64,000 nucleotides of DNA from Catenovulum sediminis (GTDB lineage Bacteria; Pseudomonadota; Gammaproteobacteria; Enterobacterales; Alteromonadaceae), in the NCBI RefSeq assembly GCF_007289895.1, contig NZ_CP041660.1, forward strand, positions 372,001-436,000, given 5' to 3'. The position numbers and the translations under genes were made by a program. Positions 61,301 to 64,000 of the stretch are shown here, piece after piece. The first letter of the stretch is position 1; each line of letters begins with the position of its first letter. The notes below the pieces were generated by a model, which did no database searches, had not been told where the DNA came from, and saw nothing but the letters and a program-made list of their open reading frames with translations.

Positions 61301-64000
61301 AATGGTAGCTGTACCTGTACTTGCCGAGGCCGAAACTATCACTAAACTATTGCCGTCTGCATCTGTGTCGTTTGCCAAGACATCAATAAGCGTGACGGTA
61401 TCTTCGTTTAAAGCTAAATTATCATCATTAGCGACTGGGTTATCATTTACTCCCCCTACATCAATGTCTACCGTGCTGTTTGCACTACCACCATTGCCAT
61501 CAGAAATACTGTAATTAAGGGTGACAAGGCCTGTAGCGTTAAGCGCTGGCGTATATTCAATTTTGTTGTTTACAATATTGGCTGTACCCAATGAAGCATC
61601 CACACTGGCAATAGATAAACTATCACCATCAACGTCAGAGTCGTTGGCCAAAACATCTATGATGATTTGCGTATCTTCTGCTGTTGTTACATTATCGCTG
61701 GTTGCAATGGGTAGATCATTGACCGCATTCACCGTCAAATTGACTGTGGCCGAATCTGTGCCTGAGTTGCCATCATCTATCGTGTAATTAATCGTGATTG
61801 AACCGTTAAAATCTAGCTCTGGCGTAATCTCCAACTGGTTATTATTGATAATAACAGTTGCATTATTGGCAGTCGCTTGCGTTATATTCAAACTATCGCC
61901 ATCAGGATCACTATCATTGGCCAGCACATCTAGCGTAACAGCCTGATCTTCATTAATCGTAGCACTATCATCTTGTGCGATAGGCATGTCGTTCACACTG
62001 CCAATAGTTACGGTCAATACCGCGCTGGCGGAACTGCCTTGACCATCTTCAATGGTATAATCAATGGAGGCGCTACCATTTATATTGTTTGGTGGTATAA
62101 ATTGGATTTGATTATTGACAATATTAACAGTGCCAATTGATGCTGTAACTTCTGTAATGGTTAATGCATCACCATCGGCATCCGAATCATTTGCAATGAC
62201 ATCAATTATTTTTGTCACATCTTCACTGGTCGAGCTACTATCGTCTACTGCAACTGGCGCATCATTGACCGCATTAATTGTGATATCGACCTCTGCACTC
62301 GCTGTCGCACCACCGGCATCTTGCACGATATAACTTAAATTAACAGGACCGTTAAAATTAACTTGTGGAACAAACTCTAGTTTATTATTCACAATAGAAG
62401 CAGAGCCGGACGAAGCAGAAACGCTGGTTATCGTTAGTGCGTCACCTTCAACATCCGAATCGTTCGCTAAAACATCGATTGTAATGTTGTTGTCTTCATC
62501 TATCGACACGCTATCCGCAACCGCTATTGGCGCATCATTCACCGGTGTTACCGTGACGTCAAGCTGTGCACTCGCGATCGCACCACTTGCATCAACTAAT
62601 GTATAATTGACAGTAAATACACCGTTTAAATTTGTGGAAGGTTCAAACTGAATCTGGTTACTGTTAATACTCGCAATTCCTGAGCTGGCATTGACACTTT
62701 GTAAGCTAAGTGTTTCGTTTTCGACATCGGTATCATTGGCCAGCACATCAAACAATAACAAGCCATCTTCTGCCATGCTCGCAACGTCATTTACACCGAC
62801 AGGTGCATCATTCACCGCTGTTATTGTCAAAGCCACAGTTCCATTTGCTGTGCCGCCATTACCATCTGAAATACTGTAAGTAATGGTATCTGTACCAAAG
62901 AAGTTCGCATTAGCTTGATATTGCAGATTTCCTGCAACAATACTAACGCTGCCTGAAGCGGCACTGGCTGCGGTAATGGCAAGCGTATCACCATCAATAT
63001 CAGTATCATTTACCAATACATCAATAACAGCTAACGTATCTTCAGCAACCGTTGCATTGTCCTGATTAGCGATAGGCGCATCATTTATCGCATTAACCGT
63101 TACAGTGACGCTTGCGGTTGCGCTTCCACCTTCTCCATCTTCTACGGTATAACTCAGCGAATCTGTACCATTGAAATTACTAAGCGGTTGATAGCTGATC
63201 TGGTTGTTAACTATGCTAACACTGCCCGATACAGCAGACACACTGGTCAAAATAAGTGTTGTAGTTTCTACGTCAGAATCATTTAACAATACATCTAAAC
63301 TTGCATTAACATCTTCATCTGTTGCAAATGTATCATTTTGCGCAACAGGAATATCATTTATGGCATTTACGACAACAGTAACTGTGCTGCTTGCCGTACC
63401 ACCGTTTCCATCATCAATACTATAGCTTATTTGCTCGGTACCATTAAAGTTGGTTGCCGGCTGATAAACAAGCTGGCCAGAACTGATACTGACTGCACCA
63501 CTGCTCACCGTTGCACTACTAATTGACAAATCATCATTATCGGCGTCCGTGTCATTGGCCAGAACGGAAATCGTAACAACTGTATCTTCGTCTGTAATAG
63601 CACTATCTGGCAGCGCAATAGGTTGATCATTAACCGCGTTAATCACGACATTGACAAGCGCACTGGCAGAACCACCGTTACCGTCTTCAATATTATAGCT
63701 GATGGTATCAGTACCAGAGTCATTTGCAGCAGGCAGATAAGTAATGATGCCATCTAAAAAGGTAACCGTACCTTTAGTCGCTGAAGCAGAAACTAAGCTA
63801 AGTCCATCGCCATCGGGGTCGGAATCATTTGCCAATACATCAAGACTATTTTCAGTATCCTCATTGGTTGTCAAGGTATCATCTAACGCAACCGGCAGAT
63901 CATTGATAGAAACGACTGTCACATCGACATTTTGCGTAGCACTACCACCTTGACCATCAGAGATAGCATAAGTCAATGTTGTCGTGCCATGAAAATCAGC
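55316..64000 (-). CDS. Giant tandem-95/cadherin-like protein, N-terminus outside the window
   Basis: The visible part encodes more than 2890 residues and stays open to the right edge; the reading frame before 63976 continues the repeat, so the start is further right. At least 21 complete repeats of about 93 residues follow (63950 to about 58135), each with V-N-D-x-P, an ED-[TV] segment, L-A-N-D-[ST]-D-[VIP]-D-G-D and a closing S-I-S-D-G-N-G-G. They match tandem-95 / Ig-like Ca-binding repeats. Next come one cadherin-like domain (about 58130-57835) and a C-terminal region (about 57800-55319) with delta-60-like beta-propeller repeats such as GKVLLFGYIE and FAASGTLVVD. It is probably a surface or secreted adhesin. 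There is no visible anchor or secretion signal at the C-terminus. Confidence 0.92.
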   Translation of the reverse strand, partial: ADFHGTTTLTYAISDGQGGSATQNVDVTVVSINDLPVALDDTLTTNEDTENSLDVLANDSDPDGDGLSLVSASATKGTVTFLDGIITYLPAANDSGTDTISYNIEDGNGGSASALVNVVINAVNDQPIALPDSAITDEDTVVTISVLANDTDADNDDLSISSATVSSGAVSISSGQLVYQPATNFNGTEQISYSIDDGNGGTASSTVTVVVNAINDIPVAQNDTFATDEDVNASLDVLLNDSDVETTTLILTSVSAVSGSVSIVNNQISYQPLSNFNGTDSLSYTVEDGEGGSATASVTVTVNAINDAPIANQDNATVAEDTLAVIDVLVNDTDIDGDTLAITAASAASGSVSIVAGNLQYQANANFFGTDTITYSISDGNGGTANGTVALTITAVNDAPVGVNDVASMAEDGLLLFDVLANDTDVENETLSLQSVNASSGIASINSNQIQFEPSTNLNGVFTVNYTLVDASGAIASAQLDVTVTPVNDAPIAVADSVSIDEDNNITIDVLANDSDVEGDALTITSVSASSGSASIVNNKLEFVPQVNFNGPVNLSYIVQDAGGATASAEVDITINAVNDAPVAVDDSSSTSEDVTKIIDVIANDSDADGDALTITEVTASIGTVNIVNNQIQFIPPNNINGSASIDYTIEDGQGSSASAVLTVTIGSVNDMPIAQDDSATINEDQAVTLDVLANDSDPDGDSLNITQATANNATVIINNNQLEITPELDFNGSITINYTIDDGNSGTDSATVNLTVNAVNDLPIATSDNVTTAEDTQIIIDVLANDSDVDGDSLSIASVDASLGTANIVNNKIEYTPALNATGLVTLNYSISDGNGGSANSTVDIDVGGVNDNPVANDDNLALNEDTVTLIDVLANDTDADGNSLVIVSASASTGTATIAANKISYTPVANSNGSATINYTISDGSGGTDTATVNLTINPVNDHPVAVLDTVSVDEDTQITIDVLANDTDVENDALTITTATSSSGTLSIVDNKLDFTPVLNDSSAVTISYDISDGNGGSASGSVNITVNALNDVPVVLDESVTTNEDTAITVNVLSNDSDVDGDSLTLASVSSSTGVASIVSNQVRFIPAADSTTPTVVTYTVEDGNGGAVNGNLTVNINALNDSPVAVSDAVNTLEDTSITIDVLSNDLDVDGDTLTITSATASTGNVIIDNGQLVYTPLANVIGSVTINYSISDGNGGADSSLVNLIIDAVNDNPNATPDTFATAEDTAISLDVLSNDFDIDGDSISISSASAVSGNVAIVDNQLLYTPVSNQFGTDSISYSISDGNGGSANSSVAMTINAVNDNPLANTDAVTTNEDSVINIDAISNDTDIDGDALTIVSAGASNGSVSIVNNQLVYTPNLNFVGADTLTYSISDGNGGTANSTVGVTINAVNDNPVATADTVSTDEDTLLIIDALANDTDIDGDSLSISTASASIGTVVISGNQLQFTPALNSNAVDSISYSITDGNGATANGTVTISINPINDNPVAVVDSAAGDEDTSIIIDAILNDTDVDGDVLSLTSVNASSGSVSIVNNKITYLPTVNFNGNDTISYVISDSNGGTANGSVDVTINPVNDAPVANSDVLALDEDATVNIDVLANDTDIDGDTLTITSANATSGNVIVVNNQLQYTPPVDFNGTDSLSYTISDGNSGTANSTVALTINAVNDAPVAVNDTISLDEDSSINIDVLGNDSDVDGDVISISSASATSGSVSIVSGQLQYSPSPNFNGSDIISYSISDGNQGTANAQVNVTVNAINDTPVANGDTYSIDEDLVLNAATSLLANDSDVDNDTLTVNTTPIVDVASGSLTLSANGLFTYTPDANFSGVDSFSYQVLDGNGGSHQAAVVINVNPINDAPSAIANAYTLDEDVVLSVQAASANDLLDNDSDLDGDTLTVNTTPLVNVSNGILSLNADGSFVYTPNANVFGNDSFTYQISDGNGGTAQATVSLTINPINDAPNFNDATFSIAEDANNGVSVGNVNASDLENNAITYSLIGGDTGLFNINSTTGEITVNGATPFNFELQTVHSLSIDATDNGSPSMSDVATITVNITDVLEPQIPVQRATFGTSGTQGIELTGENTDSIVYDSIRDGDKIYFVGSVENYDRDIYMYAYHKNGSVDSGFGNAGELVIDLGADEEAKAIAEKGGKYYLAINRFDGQHTEICFIEINGNGELQTDNGINGVSCTNENSDLSVNDMVYDGSNFFAVGRKRTTTDDMMMIELDASLVIDTASPMYIDIGGLSLDDEATAIAKIDGDKKIITGSLVSAAGDKDVFFKHIDKDGLDIATFNNGNPVIIDIESQGRDDVMLAIGGKTESNFTAFAGGYTLLANGQKEAAIIAVDNSGALVSTVDADGMALYDFDGDAGSGTGYSQITGIEYASPNIYASGYLYDGNYKMFAARLNSLTAVLDTTYASGSGYIKTAFNSDPSYAHTLSVDSNDTAWVAGYKDDVGDSKVIMMAIEGGNDDAGELYDEFSTNGKRVINKTSSNSVDEGVTVLELKNSTHAGKILLASRVNDGSYDSLVLSRYLTGGTLDSAFGYNGYRQLSFTFGQTVTGMLEQSDGKVLLFGYIENPVGDVEGFIARTTADGELDTSFAGVGFMSTTDFSGSDDVYLESAVLDANEKVVAVGRTENGSTTKSFIMRVNPDGSLDTDDDSYDAAIAEFTNYGYIEGEDTDEYLSVAIDSNGAIFAAGAYTFIDKDHLIHKYTPAGLLDATFAASGTLVVDMLLANNDSASKILLDSSDNLIVVGNVSGLVNQVSVMKYDNTGSAITSFSGDGKAIYTLSSAAQNSYAYDALLDSNQELIIAGYGESLAGREGLLARIKPSGLLDSFFNNNGYFEASGCSNNETFNAMTLLNDQEVIVTGYCDSTLQDKNLIIFKYGFWEDGIEQ

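Noticed and set aside
58263-63953. Series of similar 60-90-residue frames on the plus strand
   Set aside because: They recur with the period of the tandem-95 repeats and are antisense shadows of the giant gene.
55316-64000. CRISPR-like periodic repeat pattern
   Set aside because: The period is about 278 bp with diverged DNA and a continuous reading frame; the repetition is at protein level.

Overview
The window comes from a gammaproteobacterium, most likely a marine Alteromonadales. The chromosomal half has the typical gammaproteobacterial order rpoS-nlpD-DUF368-pcm-surE-truD-ispF-ispD-ftsB-(unknown)-eno-pyrG, followed by a pdhR-aceE-aceF-lpdA block under a PdhR-type operator. A secreted GH31 glycosidase and a giant tandem-repeat adhesin-like protein fit a particle-associated, polysaccharide-using bacterium. 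The genus cannot be fixed without aligning the 16S gene.

Positions 1 to about 27095 are a Mu-like (transposable) prophage cut by the left window edge. Its two halves diverge. Rightward from an early promoter at 17742 lie a Ner-like protein, small regulators, a DD35E transposase, a MuB-like ATPase, a zinc-ribbon microprotein, a DUF3164 protein, HU, GemA, a Mor-type activator and a DUF2971 cargo gene. Leftward lie a CI-like repressor, an AT-rich accessory block (14106-16652), a lysozyme, small late proteins, terminase, portal, MuF, virion morphogenesis protein, protease/scaffold, decoration and major head proteins, Mu gp35/36/37-like proteins, tail tube and tape measure. No sheath gene lies between the gp37-like protein and the tube, so a flexible siphovirus tail (B3/D3112 type) is more likely than a Mu contractile tail. 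The tape measure gene carries an in-frame TAG at codon 78. The MuF protein ends in a zincin-like metallopeptidase module (HELGH...ESFAE), making it a candidate virion-delivered effector, and a 63-residue ORF overlapping its stop sits where an immunity gene would be expected.

Positions 27145-32480 hold a complete rRNA operon on the minus strand (P1 and P2 promoters, leader boxA, 16S, spacer with boxA but no tRNA, 23S, 5S, terminator). The prophage inserted about 50 bp beyond this operon's terminator.

Positions 32571-43153 hold the stationary-phase and housekeeping cluster (RpoS, NlpD, lipid-carrier transporter, protein repair, nucleotidase, tRNA modification, isoprenoid synthesis, division, glycolysis, CTP synthesis). 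Many of its genes overlap or nearly touch, and all are on the minus strand. GH31 (43358-45730) and the pyruvate dehydrogenase operon (45993-52956) follow. The right end (53087-64000) holds a CHASE2 adenylate cyclase only 15 bp downstream of a giant secreted-type protein with at least 21 tandem-95 repeats, a cadherin-like domain and a C-terminal delta-60-like repeat region; its N-terminus lies beyond the window.
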